Assembly (NCBI GenBank): GCA_943704415.1
Contig: CALSCO010001671.1
Coordinates: 1-16,246, forward strand
DNA from: Parvularia atlantis
Lineage: Eukaryota; Opisthokonta; Rotosphaerida
Direction: 5' to 3'
DNA: 16,246 bases
Of this stretch, positions 1 to 8,500 are shown piece by piece (the first letter of the stretch is position 1; each line of letters opens with the position of its first letter). Below the pieces are notes generated by a model. The model was not told the DNA's origin and made no database searches. It worked only from the letters and a program-made list of their open reading frames with translations. Both the position numbers and the translations under genes were made by a program.

Positions 1-1063
1 TGCGTGTGCAACGTGGGCTTCTTCGGCAGCGACTGCAGCTGCAAGCGCTGCGACGCCAACTCCCAGGGCTCGGTCACGAACGACTGCTCGGGCACCCAGG
101 GCACGTGCGGTTGTGACGGCAAGTGTGAGTGCCAAGCCAGCTTTTACGGCCCGCGCTGCCAGTTCCGTTGCCTCTTCGACGTATGCAACGTGTGCAACGG
201 CAACGGCCAGAGCGTACGTTCTCTTTGGCAGCTTGACGGAGTGGTTACTGACACGCCATCCGCAGTGCGCCGGCTGCGATGGCGTGCCAAACTCGGGCAA
301 GGTCTTCGACGCGTGCGCCGTGTGTGGCGGTGACAACTCGACTTGCGCGGGCTGCGACGGCGTGCCCAACTCGGGCAAGATCTACGACGTGTGCGGCGTG
401 TGCGACGGCAACGGCGACTCGTGCCGCGAGGAGCGGTACTGCGCCAATCTGGGCTCGTGTGAGTCGTGCAACGTCCGTGTCGGTGCGTTGCGGTGTGGGG
501 TGCGCGCGTTCTGCTGTTTGGCTGACCTGCCCGGTGCGTGCAGGTGCCGAGAACCGCCAGTACTGCGTGTGGTGCAATGCGACAAGCTCATGTCTCGAGA
601 TCGGCAAGGCGAGCACGTGCGGCGCCAACGGCCTGAGCGCGGTGTTCACGTGCCCGACGGCGGAGCTGCCGACGGCGCCCGGCTCGACTGCGGGCCAGAA
701 CGCGGTGCGTGGTGGCGCTTTTTTGTGACGGCGACGCTGTGGGGGCTGACGGTCGTCTATGCGCGTGCACAGGTCAACTCGAACGCGGGCGTGATCGCGG
801 GCATCGTTATCGCGGTGGTGGTCGCCGCGGTGGTGATCGGCGGGCTGCTCTACTTGCGCGCGTACGGCAAGGGCCCGCTGTACTTTGAGCCGCCGGATCT
901 GGACGCGCTGCCGACGTTCCAGAACCCGCTGGTGCGTTTTTTTTTCTGCCTGTGCCTGTTGCGGATGGCCGACCGCGTCCGTTCGCGCGCGCAGTACCAA
1001 GAGTACTCGCCCTCGCAGGAGAACCCGCTGTACGAGCAGCCGACGGGTGCGACGCCGCAGTAA
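1..1063 (+). CDS. Integrin-beta/Sib-like adhesion membrane protein, C-terminal part (5' partial)
   Basis: Exons <1-213, 266-482, 544-704, 773-931 and 995-1063 join in phase to give 272 visible residues; the N-terminus lies outside the window. Order: I-EGF-like cysteine modules (for example CECQASFYGPRC), two tandem 26-residue Cys repeats around CDGVPNSGK, a PSI-like cysteine cluster near residues 145-190 (QYCVWCNATSSC), one hydrophobic membrane segment at about 203-223 containing GVIAG (GxxxG), and a cytoplasmic tail of about 47 residues. The tail carries NPLY at 248-251, created across the last intron, and a second NPLY at 260-263. In integrin beta chains and Dictyostelium Sib proteins, NPxY motifs bind talin-type FERM/PTB domains, so a type I adhesion receptor linked to the cytoskeleton is inferred. 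The ligand-binding head is not visible. Another Cys-rich receptor with convergent NPxY motifs is the main alternative. Introns are 52, 61, 68 and 63 nt. Confidence 0.75.
   Translation, partial: ACATWASSAATAAASAATPTPRARSRTTARAPRARAVVTASVSAKPAFTARAASSVASSTYATCATATARAYVLFGSLTEWLLTRHPQCAGCDGVPNSGKVFDACAVCGGDNSTCAGCDGVPNSGKIYDVCGVCDGNGDSCREERYCANLGSCESCNVRVGALRCGVRAFCCLADLPGACRCREPPVLRVVQCDKLMSRDRQGEHVRRQRPERGVHVPDGGAADGARLDCGPERGAWWRFFVTATLWGLTVVYARAQVNSNAGVIAGIVIAVVVAAVVIGGLLYLRAYGKGPLYFEPPDLDALPTFQNPLVRFFFCLCLLRMADRVRSRAQYQEYSPSQENPLYEQPTGATPQ
266..421 (+). repeat. Tandem 78-bp coding repeat (Cys-rich CDGVPNSGK module, two copies)
   Basis: Copies at 266-343 and 344-421 each encode 26 residues of the pattern CAGCDGVPNSGK, four variable residues, then CxVC and a Gly/Asp/Asn-rich end. 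The copies are clearly similar at DNA level as well. A shorter related segment (CNVCNGNGQS) precedes them across the first intron. Modules of this kind are common in large extracellular proteins of protists and bacteria; the Asp/Asn-rich loops could bind calcium, but that is inference. Confidence 0.8.
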
Positions 1064-1176
1064 CGCGTGGTCATTCGTCTTCGTCTGCCACACTATCCCT
1101 CTTTCGCCGCTCAGTGAAGGCGGCGGCGCCTGTGCCCTTTCGTGTGTCTGCGTGTCGAATCAGCACCACACGTACA

Positions 1177-1964
1177 TCATGTGGCTTTGCTCTTCTTTGC
1201 GCGGACGGGCGTGGTCGCGGCGTCGCTGTCGGCTGCGCGCTTAGCCGTCTTGGCGATGACGGGCGGGACGGTGGGCGCGGCGGTCTTGTGCGGGCGCTTG
1301 GCCTTGCTCAGCGTGGCAGCGGTGGCGCTGGCGACGGGCGGCTGCGGCGCGAGCACGCGGCAGTGCGGGCCGATCATCGTGCCCGTGAGCGTGAGCATGT
1401 CGTTGGTCGTGTCGACGCTGCGGCCACGTGCATTAGGCGCGGCTGGCGTGCGCAGGACACGCACGACGTACGCCGTGAGGACAAAGGCGAGCTCGGTGCC
1501 TGCCGCGATGCGTTCGCCCGTGGACGGGTCGATCCAGCTGTCGTGCGCGGCGTCGTCGATGCCGTAGGCGTGCGGGAGATGGTCGGTGGGGATGGCCGCG
1601 TTGAACACGCCGTGGACGAGCAGCCCAAGGTGGTCCGAGCCGACTTTCTTGACCGCGCCGACGACGAGCGCCCCGGGCTGCGGCGCAAAGACGAGCCAGT
1701 CGACGCGCGCGTGCAGATGCAGATGTGGCGCGTCGTCGCGCAGGCGCACGCGGTCTTCCTCCAGCTGCACCGCGCCGTACGCGACGGGGACGCCGCCGAG
1801 GCGCTCGTTGTGGCTGCGATCGCGATCAACAGCAGCAGCAGCAGACGGATGAAGTCGCACCGCAGTAGATGCCGGTTGAGCCGCTCGTGCACCGCGCGCG
1901 CCAGATCGTGCAGATGCGCGGGCCACAGCGCCAGCCGCACGCGCGTCCGCGTCTCGCGCCACAT
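1177..1964 (-). CDS. RPA43: DNA-directed RNA polymerase I subunit RPA43 (Rpb7-like stalk subunit)
   Basis: Exons 1964-1861, 1813-1472 and 1417-1177 join in phase to 228 aa. The N-terminal tip/SHS2 region (RLALWPAHLHDL, then RLGGVPVAYGAVQL at about 39-52) and the OB-fold region (VGAVKKVGSDHLGLLVHGVF at about 86-105) match RPA43/POLR1F, which forms the Pol I stalk and contacts Rrn3/TIF-IA during rRNA gene initiation in the nucleolus. The second intron is open in frame, but removing it restores the family join FVLTA-VDTTNDMLTLTGTM. The C-terminus is Lys/Ala-rich (RAKKSKAT) and NLS-like. ATG 1964 is the first good start, with G at -3; further upstream in that frame only a GTG occurs. Introns are 47 and 54 nt. 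RPC25 of Pol III is a more distant alternative. Confidence 0.88.
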
Positions 1965-2232
1965 TGCCGATCGGTCCGCGGCTCCCCCCTGCGCAGGACG
2001 ACGGCGCGCGCGCCCCACGTCAGCCGCACGCCGCCGCACGAAGCGAGAGCGAGAGCGAGCGAACGAGCGAACGCCGCATGGACCGCCGTTCCACCCCTAC
2101 ATCCCGCAAGCCGTTCTTGATCTTTAATTGATTGCGCACTGAGGTTCAAGCTGCATGCTGTCACGGTGTGTATCGATGGTCACGCGCTGTGGGTACTTTA
2201 CTTCTGTCGAGCCAAAGCGGCCGCCGCGCACC
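1965..2232. promoter_or_regulatory. Divergent intergenic region between RPA43 and the CYBA-like gene
   Basis: This 268-bp spacer separates two start codons pointing away from each other, so it must hold both promoters. Its right half (about 2105-2215) is noticeably less GC-rich than the surroundings and includes ATCTTTAATTGATTG near 2119, which could supply AT-rich core or CCAAT-like elements. No convincing TATA box is seen. An upstream ATG at 2155 is in frame with the CYBA start. Boundaries are the two start codons; function is inferred from orientation only. Confidence 0.5.
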
Positions 2233-3345
2233 ATGGGCCGCGTGAGTGTCGCAGCATGGGCCAGGTACATGACCCTGGGCAGTGCCGTCGGTGCGTGGCG
2301 CGTACGCGCGTCACGTGCGCTGAGGAGGCGGTTGCGCAGCAATGTTCCTCGGCGGCATCGCGGCGCTGTTCTACCCGCTCAAGGGCATTGGCGCCTACTG
2401 CATGTGCGTCGCGCGCCCGCACGACGGGGGGAACCCGCGCGTGGCTGACGTGCACGGGGCGCGGGCAGCGTGCTCGGCGTGTTTGTGCACGCGTTCGAGT
2501 ACCCGATCCCGTTCATCCGCTTCACGGGGCCGCTCACAGACGTGCTCTACATCCGCGGCGTGGCCTACATCCTGTGCGGGATCCGCCCCTGCTCCTTGTC
2601 GTCGTCGTGGACGTGCTCACGAGAGGGTGGGGGGGGGACGCACGCACGCAGGCTGATGGCGCCCGGTCTCGCCGTTGTGCCGACCTCGGCCGCCGCGTTC
2701 TTCCTCTTCCTCAGCGGCTGTACGTACGTCTGGGCCGCGACGCGCGGCGAGGTGTGGCAGGTGCGTGGCAACGGTTCCGCGTTTGTCACACGTGCGCTCA
2801 CTGTTGGTGTCACGCGCGCGTTGCCAGGACCCGCGCACGCCCTCGCGCGAGGAAGGCGGCGGCGGCGGCGGGCGCAGCAAGGAGGGCGGCGACAAGGACA
2901 AGGGCAAGGAGAAGAAGGTGCAGCGCGTTGCTGTTGTTGGAGGGGTGGCGATGCGCACTGATCGCCGTGCGCGCGACGTGCGCCAGGACGGCGCCGCGGC
3001 CGGGCCCAACCCGATGGAGATCACGGTGCAGCACAAGCCCGTGTTCGACCCCAGCCGCACGCGCTACGACGCTCAGGGCTACGCGATCGAGGACGGCGGC
3101 GCCGGCGCATCGTCCGCGTCGTACGCGGCCGACCCGGCGCCGCCCAGGCCCACGCCGCCCAAGCCGGTGCGCGCTAATACAGGCCGCCGCGTTGCTCACG
3201 GCCGATGCAGAAAGCCGGTGCCAAGGGCCCCGCCCCGCCTCCGCCCGCTGCGGCCGCCGCGCCGGCGCAGGGCTACGACGCCACTGGCTACGACCCATCG
3301 GGCTACGACACCACTGGCTACGACCCATCGGGCTACGACGACTAG
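2233..3345 (+). CDS. CYBA: p22phox-like NADPH oxidase light chain (cytochrome b-245 alpha) with extended tail
   Basis: Seven exons (2233-2290, 2340-2403, 2469-2573, 2652-2760, 2828-2917, 2987-3166, 3211-3345) join in phase to 246 aa. MGRVSVAAWARYMTLGSAV, GAYCIVLGVFVHAFEYP and the FTGPLTDVLYIR to YVWAATRGEVW stretch follow p22phox closely through residue 111. p22phox is the membrane partner that stabilises NOX catalytic subunits and their haem for superoxide production. Hydrophobic segments lie at about 9-31, 36-54 and 73-106. The tail is longer than in the 195-aa human protein: a Gly6 run, a Lys-rich stretch, a proline-rich segment (DPAPPRPTPPKP, about 191-202) that could be an SH3 ligand like the human one, then GYD repeats. 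ATG 2233 aligns with the family start and has a good context (ACCATGG). Introns are 44-78 nt. No NOX gene is in the window. Confidence 0.85.
3271..3342 (+). repeat. Tandem 30-bp coding repeat (GYDxTGYDPS) in the CYBA-like tail
   Basis: Two 30-bp units (3271-3300, 3301-3330) and a partial third (3331-3342) encode GYDATGYDPS, GYDTTGYDPS and GYDD at the extreme C-terminus. The units are nearly identical in DNA. Gly-Tyr-Asp repeats are flexible and could be tyrosine-phosphorylated or self-associating; nothing in the sequence decides between these. Confidence 0.9.
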
Positions 3346-3885
3346 TCGAGGTGCGTGGGGCGCGCGTCGGCGGCGAGGGCTGACGGGCGCGACGCACGCA
3401 GGAAGGCACCCAAGCACCTCATCCCGTGCACCCGTGCTGTGTTCTCTGTGTTTTCCTTTTTCTGTGTGTGCGCGCGAGCGCAGCCGGCTGGCTCGCGACG
3501 ATGCATCTCCGTGCGCCCATGTCACAGCGGTCGGTGTTGCGGACCAGGTGCCAGCGCTCATGGAAATTCGACGGGGAGGGCCAGAGAGAATGAGGCACGG
3601 CGCTGGGATCTGCCCTTTCGCCACACATACACACGTTGGGAGACCGCCGCAGGGTGCGACGCAACTGAACGGAACCCAAACTTGCCGAACTTCAGCGTCA
3701 GGCGCTGCGCCGTGCTGAGACGCCAGCCATCGCGCATTTTGGCGTAACACACACCCGCAAACTCGTCCAAGATAAAAGTCGTCCACGAGCGCCGCCGCGC
3801 CGCCGACCGGGATGATGCCCTCTGTGCCCTCGCAGCGCACCGGCCTCAAGGCTGACGCGACGGCGCGATATTCGAGCTGTCACCG
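3346..3885. other. Intergenic region before the ERG28-like gene
   Basis: About 540 bp with no gene I can support. It holds the 3' end region of the CYBA-like gene and presumably the promoter and 5' leader of the ERG28-like gene. GC content drops between about 3420 and 3780, with pyrimidine-rich TTTTCCTTTTTC near 3450 and an AT-rich patch GATAAAAG near 3770. The minus strand keeps an open frame at 3558-3770, and a second at 3771-3849 in another frame, with fairly ordinary residue composition. ATG codons at 3812/3815 could begin an alternative first exon of the downstream gene. Confidence 0.5.
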
Positions 3886-4596
3886 ATGTGTGCGTCACGT
3901 GCCCCTGACGCGCGCCGGCCTCGATCGCTGCTGCTGCTCACGGCGCGCCCGCTGCGCGCAGCGCTGACGACGTTCGTGGTGGGCAACGGCGTGGGCGACC
4001 TCGGTGCGTGCGCGCGTGCGTGCGTGTCGTGGCGCAGCGGTGGGCTCAGGCACGCGGCCCGCAGTGCTCGCGGCGCTCGCCGCGTTCCGCCCGGACGTGC
4101 TGCAGGGCGTGTTTGACGGCTTCGGCCTGTTTGGCGCGGCGACGACGACGTGTGCGTCCCGATCGTGCGCTCGTTCGTGTGCTGATGGCGGGCGCAGATG
4201 GCCCGTCTGAGCGCCGCCTGACGGCGCTCGTGCTGGCGGCGATGGGCTTCACGCGCGTAATCCCGGGCCTGCACCTGAACGAGGTGCGCGGCTGCCTTCT
4301 CGCGTGCACATCGCGTGCGTGCGCCAACCGCCGCGCGCGTGCACAGGCCGGCAGCCGCCAGATCGTCATCGCGAGCTACCTCTTCGAGATCGCGTACATG
4401 GTCAGCGAGGCGATGACGGGCCCGCTGCTGGCGGCCAACCCGGTTGTGCCGTGTGCGTGCGCGCCTCCGTCCTCGGCGCGTGCGCGGACTGACGCGCGCG
4501 CGTGTGCACGGGGCAGTGGTCATCGCGGCCGCGTGCGTGCTCAACATCGTGCGTGTGGCGCAGCACGGCGGCGCCAAGAAGGGCAAGGCGCAGTGA
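3886..4596 (+). CDS. ERG28: ERG28-like ER membrane protein (sterol biosynthesis scaffold)
   Basis: Exons 3886-4003, 4065-4151, 4198-4283, 4347-4452 and 4517-4596 give 158 aa, near the family's usual 140-150. Landmarks in the right order are FVVGNGVGDL (first membrane segment), YGPSERRLTALVLAAMGFTR, the segment GLHLNE followed by SYLFEIAYMVSEA, and a last hydrophobic segment PLVIAAACVLNIV before a Lys-rich end (GGAKKGKAQ). These parallel yeast and human ERG28 (ARTFGTWT, R, LNE, SY, SE, PLVV spacing). ERG28 tethers the C-4 demethylation enzymes at the ER. Similarity is judged by eye and modest, so an unrelated four-helix membrane protein is possible. The start is uncertain: ATG 3886 is simplest; ATG 3812 with an intron 3888-3961 gives the same length and a better start context. 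Introns are 61, 46, 63 and 64 nt. Confidence 0.65.
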
Positions 4597-4731
4597 GAGC
4601 GGGTCACGACGGCGAGGGAGACCGGGCACCACACGCACGCACACACACAAAAGACAGACAGACGGATGGACGGTGCTCTCACACGACGAAGAAGACTGAA
4701 TGCCGAATGAGTGAAAAAAAAAGACGCCCGC
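4597..4731. other. Convergent 3' region between ERG28-like gene and cytochrome c
   Basis: Both neighbours end here, pointing toward each other with 135 bp between stop codons, so the two 3' UTRs must be short or overlap. The stretch contains a CA/ACGC-rich run with CAGACAGACAGACGG (about 4632-4670) and a run of nine A at 4714-4722 just outside the cytochrome c stop. No clear polyadenylation hexamer is seen. Confidence 0.5.
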
Positions 4732-5351
4732 TCACTTGGTCGCCTCCTTCAGGTACGCGATCACGTCTGCGGCGCACGGCGCACGAGCTCAGCCTCGCCG
4801 CGCGTCGCGCCAACGGACGGCCGGCCGCACCGGCGCGCTCGCTCTCCTTCTTGAAGCCGGGGAAGGCCATCTTCGTGCCGGGGATGTACTTCTTCGGGTT
4901 CTCGAGGTACTCGAAGAGGGTCTCCTCGGACCAGACCACGCCGGCCTTCTGGTTGGCCGCGGTGTAGACGTAGCCGGGCACCGTGCCGCTCTTGCGGCCA
5001 AAGAGGCCGCTCAGCGTCGGGCCGGTCTTGGGGCCGCCGTCCTGCGCGCCGCGTCGCCCGTCAGCCACGACGCGCAACGCGACGGGGGCGCCGCGCCTTC
5101 TCGACGACGTGGCACTGCAGACAGCGCGTCTTGAACAGCTTGGCGCCGTTGGCGGCGTCGCCCTCGGGGATCCTGCCGGCGCGCGCCGTGTCGTTCAGCA
5201 CCCACGTGGGGGAGGCCCGTTCGGCAAAGCGCCGCATCCCGCGCCTGCGACCCTCCCGCTTCCCCCTCTCCCGTGCGCTGTGCGGCCCGTGTGTGCGCAA
5301 GGGAGGGGAGGGGAGAGGGGGGGGGGGGGGGGGGGGGAACACGCACGGCAT
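4732..5351 (-). CDS. CYC1: Mitochondrial cytochrome c (class I)
   Basis: Exons 5351-5347, 5172-5097, 5041-4831 and 4766-4732 give 108 aa, the expected length. The haem-binding CLQCH is at 19-23 ([20 protein letters not shown]), followed by [20 protein letters not shown] and the axial methionine in [11 protein letters not shown] (Met85); it ends [11 protein letters not shown]. It carries electrons from complex III to complex IV in the intermembrane space. The join [12 protein letters not shown] needs an intron at 5042-5096 that begins GC rather than GT. The first exon is modelled as only five coding bases (ATGCC) before a 174-nt intron holding a 21-C run on this strand; that start is the weakest part. 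An alternative, ATG near 5233 reading straight through, would add an N-terminal extension of about 23 residues. The symbol follows the yeast name. Confidence 0.92.
5042..5096 (-). other. Probable GC-AG intron in cytochrome c
   Basis: The conserved spacing between CHVVEK and KTGP is restored only if the 55 nt from 5096 to 5042 are removed. This segment begins GCGCGG where almost every other intron here begins GTGCG, ends GCGCAG, has a GGCTGACG branch-like motif near its 3' end, and is of typical length. A GT donor exists only downstream and would leave about eight extra residues and a 37-nt intron. Confidence 0.7.
5317..5337 (+). repeat. 21-base G homopolymer in first intron of cytochrome c
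   Basis: An uninterrupted run of 21 G on the plus strand (21 C on the transcribed-sense strand), flanked by further GGGGAG repeats from 5301. It falls inside the modelled first intron (5346-5173), which is more than twice the length of any other intron here. On the sense strand it extends a pyrimidine tract just after the donor. Confidence 0.95.
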
Positions 5352-5544
5352 CGGCGCGCAGGGGAACGGCACGGCTCGCGGCAAAGTGCCGCCAGCCGCG
5401 TGCCCCTCGAGCACCTGCGTGACAGCATGGCCATTCGCGCACTTGCACATGCTCGGCGCACTCAATCGAGTCTGGCGGGGCGCAGCGAACCGTCACGGTT
5501 GGGGCCTGCAGCCTGACTTCCGCAACAATTGTGCCACTGAAGGT

Positions 5545-8500
5545 CTAGGCGTCCCTGTGGAAGAGCTGGCGTAATGGCCGCACCGTGAGCGCCACACCGC
5601 ACATGTCGTCGAAGCGCGCGGCGAGCTGCTCGTGGCCGGCGGGGGTCGTCGTGACGACGGTGACGCGGCCGCTGCGTTGGATGGGTCAGCGCCGGGAACT
5701 ACGAACTTGAATGCGGCAAACGGCACCGTTTCGGCGCGAGGAACGGCGCAAAATACGCCTCGTGCACGAGCAGCAGATCCTGCACCGTCACCTGCTCGAG
5801 CAGGCCGAGCAGCTGGTCGTCGACTGTCGCACGCACGTTGCCCTGCGCGCATCACTCAGCTGCGGCCGTCGCAACATTGCGCGCGCGACGCACCAGCAGC
5901 GCCTGTTGCAGCGACTTGGAGGTGACCTGCGACGCCGTCGAGCGCGACGCGTGGCTGCGGAAGCACAGGCACGAGCGCGATGTCGCAGCGGTGAAGTCGT
6001 TGAGCAGCCCCGGCGACGTTGGCAGGCGGCGCAGAATTTCGTAGAACGCGGCGAGGGCTGCGCACCGCACGCGATTAGCCACCGGTAGCTCGATGTGGCA
6101 GCGCGCATACCCTTCTCCGGCGCCGTCGCCTCGTGGCACGTGAACACGAGCTGCGATGACCACCGGTGGTACTCGACCGCGCAGTCGTATGCGAACCCCT
6201 GGCCGCGGACGTCGGCGTACAGTGGGCCCTCGTTGCGCGAGAGCAGCTCGGCCAGGAGCAGCACGGCGGCGTGGGCGCGCGTATTGAGCGGCACATCGCA
6301 CGGGATGATCTGCGTGAGGTACGACGCGTCGACGCCTGGCATAGACGTCAGCCGGGTCAAACAGACAAGCGAGACGCCACACCCTTGATCGGCACCAGCA
6401 GCGCCGCGTCCTGCAGCCGCGGGACGTCGCGCGGAAAGGGCCACGGCGACGTGATCGCGACCTTGGCCCGCTTGGCGGCCTGCTCGGCGTGCTCGACCTC
6501 CGTCACGCGGTACTGCGACTGTAGCCGGCTCCACACGCCCGCGAAGATCGCCACGGGGTCGAAGCCGTCCTCGCCGCTGTGCGCGACCTGGAAGTACGCG
6601 AGGCTGAGGTTGCTGAGCATGCGCTCGCGCAGCTGCAGGAAAGCATCAGCAGCGCGTCCACACCCCGCTGTGGCGCACCTGCTCGAGCGCCGCGCTGACC
6701 GCGTGCACCCGCGCCGTGACAACAATCTGCGTGTCGGCGTCGGCCCCGGAGACCTTCGACATCTGCTTCGCACAATTAGCGTGCGACGGCGGCCACGCGG
6801 GCGGGCGAACCAGGCGGCGCAGGAACGGCTTCTGGTGCAGGATCGACATCAGGTGCGCGTTCGACTCGGGCCCCTCGATCTGGTCAACGACGATCTACCC
6901 ACCCGCGCAAGCGCGCGGTGAGCGCCCTCGGCAAGCGCACGTGCGGTCGCACCGCGTCCATCAGCTCGTCGCCGCGGTTGACGTCGGCGATGTCGGCGAG
7001 CAAGTTGCGCAGCATCGTCATGACGCGCTCGTGAGGGAACTTGGCGAAGAACAGCTGCGAGCAGCATGCGCTCGTCAGCGATCGCGCGCACACGAAAGCC
7101 CGAAGGCACGCGCACCAGGCGCAGCAGCAGTTCGCACATGCGCTTAAACTTGGCGCGATCGGCGACGCCGTTGATGCAGAAGACGCGGTCGAGGTAGCCG
7201 CACGAGAAGCCGTCGTTGCCGTAGCCGACCCCTGTTTATGAGCGCGGTGGTCAGGCACTTGCACGGCCGCACGCTGTGCGTACCACAGTCCACGGACACG
7301 GTCTCCTCCTGCAGCTGCTGGACGACCTCGCGGTAGTCGATGACGCTCTGCGGGCGAGCGGCGGGTCGAAAAGACGCACTCTGCGGCAGCCCCGTACCTG
7401 GCCGGGCATCTGCACGTCCGTCTCCAGCAGCAGCTCCTGCAGCAGCACGAGGTACTCGCGAAGCTCGCGCGGCACGTGTGCCGTGTCCAGGCCGATGTGC
7501 AGCGACACGAAGCGCGTCGGCGTGATCGTCTCGAGGCCGGCGCTCAGGCCGAGGCCCGCGTGGATGCGGTGCAGCGAGGCGTCCGCGTGGGCCTGCGCAG
7601 CGTCGCTCGTTTTCCTGCCGCGCGGCCTGCACGTGAGTGAGCGGGCAAGCGCACCGCAAACACCACACCAGTGGAAGACGTTACGGTTGGGGAACACGCT
7701 GACGGTGTCGCTCGATGGCACGGGCGGCATCGTTGCGAGCACGTCTGGCGGCAGGTCGACCTGTGCGCACAGGAAGCGGGTCAGTAAGAACGAGCGCAGG
7801 CGAGCGGCGCGTGCCTTGTTGGCCTCGACCGCGTGGCGCACGAGCTCAGCCTGCCTGCGCAGACCGGCCGCGCCCAGCCGCGTCTTCGTCTCGAGAGCGC
7901 GCTTCTCAGCCTGCGGCGACCGGTGAGCGCGTGTACAAACAGCAGCAGACGCGAGCGCACCTCCTCCGCGAGCTGATCGGCGAGGGCAAGGTCTGGGCGC
8001 ATCTGCACTTCCACGCACGGAGCCTTGACGAGCCAGCGCGCAAATAGCGCCTCCCAGTACTCTGCGTGCAGATCAGCGTGTGGCTGCGCCTGCGCGCATT
8101 GTGCGCACCAGAGGGCCGCGCCTCGAGGTCGTCCAGGATGGCCGGGATGCGCGCAGTGCGCCCGCCGAATGCCTGCTGTTCGCGCGTGTTGACGGCCTCG
8201 CGCACGAGTGCGTTCGAGAAGAAGCCGATCGGGTCGTCCTCGATGGCCTCGTGCATCTTGATGCGGTACCGGCGCACGTTCTTGCGCATGACGTCGACCG
8301 GCAGGCCGTTGCGTAGCAGCTCGGCGAAGAGCGCGCGCAGGAGCGCCAGGAACGCCCCCGGCGCCAGCACGTTCTCGCGCACAACCATCTCGCCGTTCTT
8401 GTGCACCTCGGTGTCGCCGCTGTCAAGGCTGCGTCCCCCGACCTCGTCCGCGGGCTCATCCTCCTCATCATCATCGTCCTCGTCGTCTTCATCACCTTCC

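Noticed and set aside
952-2127. 391-codon plus-strand open frame across the left-edge gene end and RPA43
   Set aside because: It runs antisense to RPA43 exons and introns alike with Arg/Ala-rich composition; RPA43 motifs on the minus strand explain the DNA.
2166-3383. 405-codon plus-strand open frame over the CYBA-like gene
   Set aside because: Frame shadow; the p22phox residues lie in other frames joined by phase-consistent introns.
4630-4722. Possible small RNA or transposon end at the CAGACAGA and A9 runs
   Set aside because: Only short simple repeats; no terminal inverted repeats, target duplication or RNA fold is visible.
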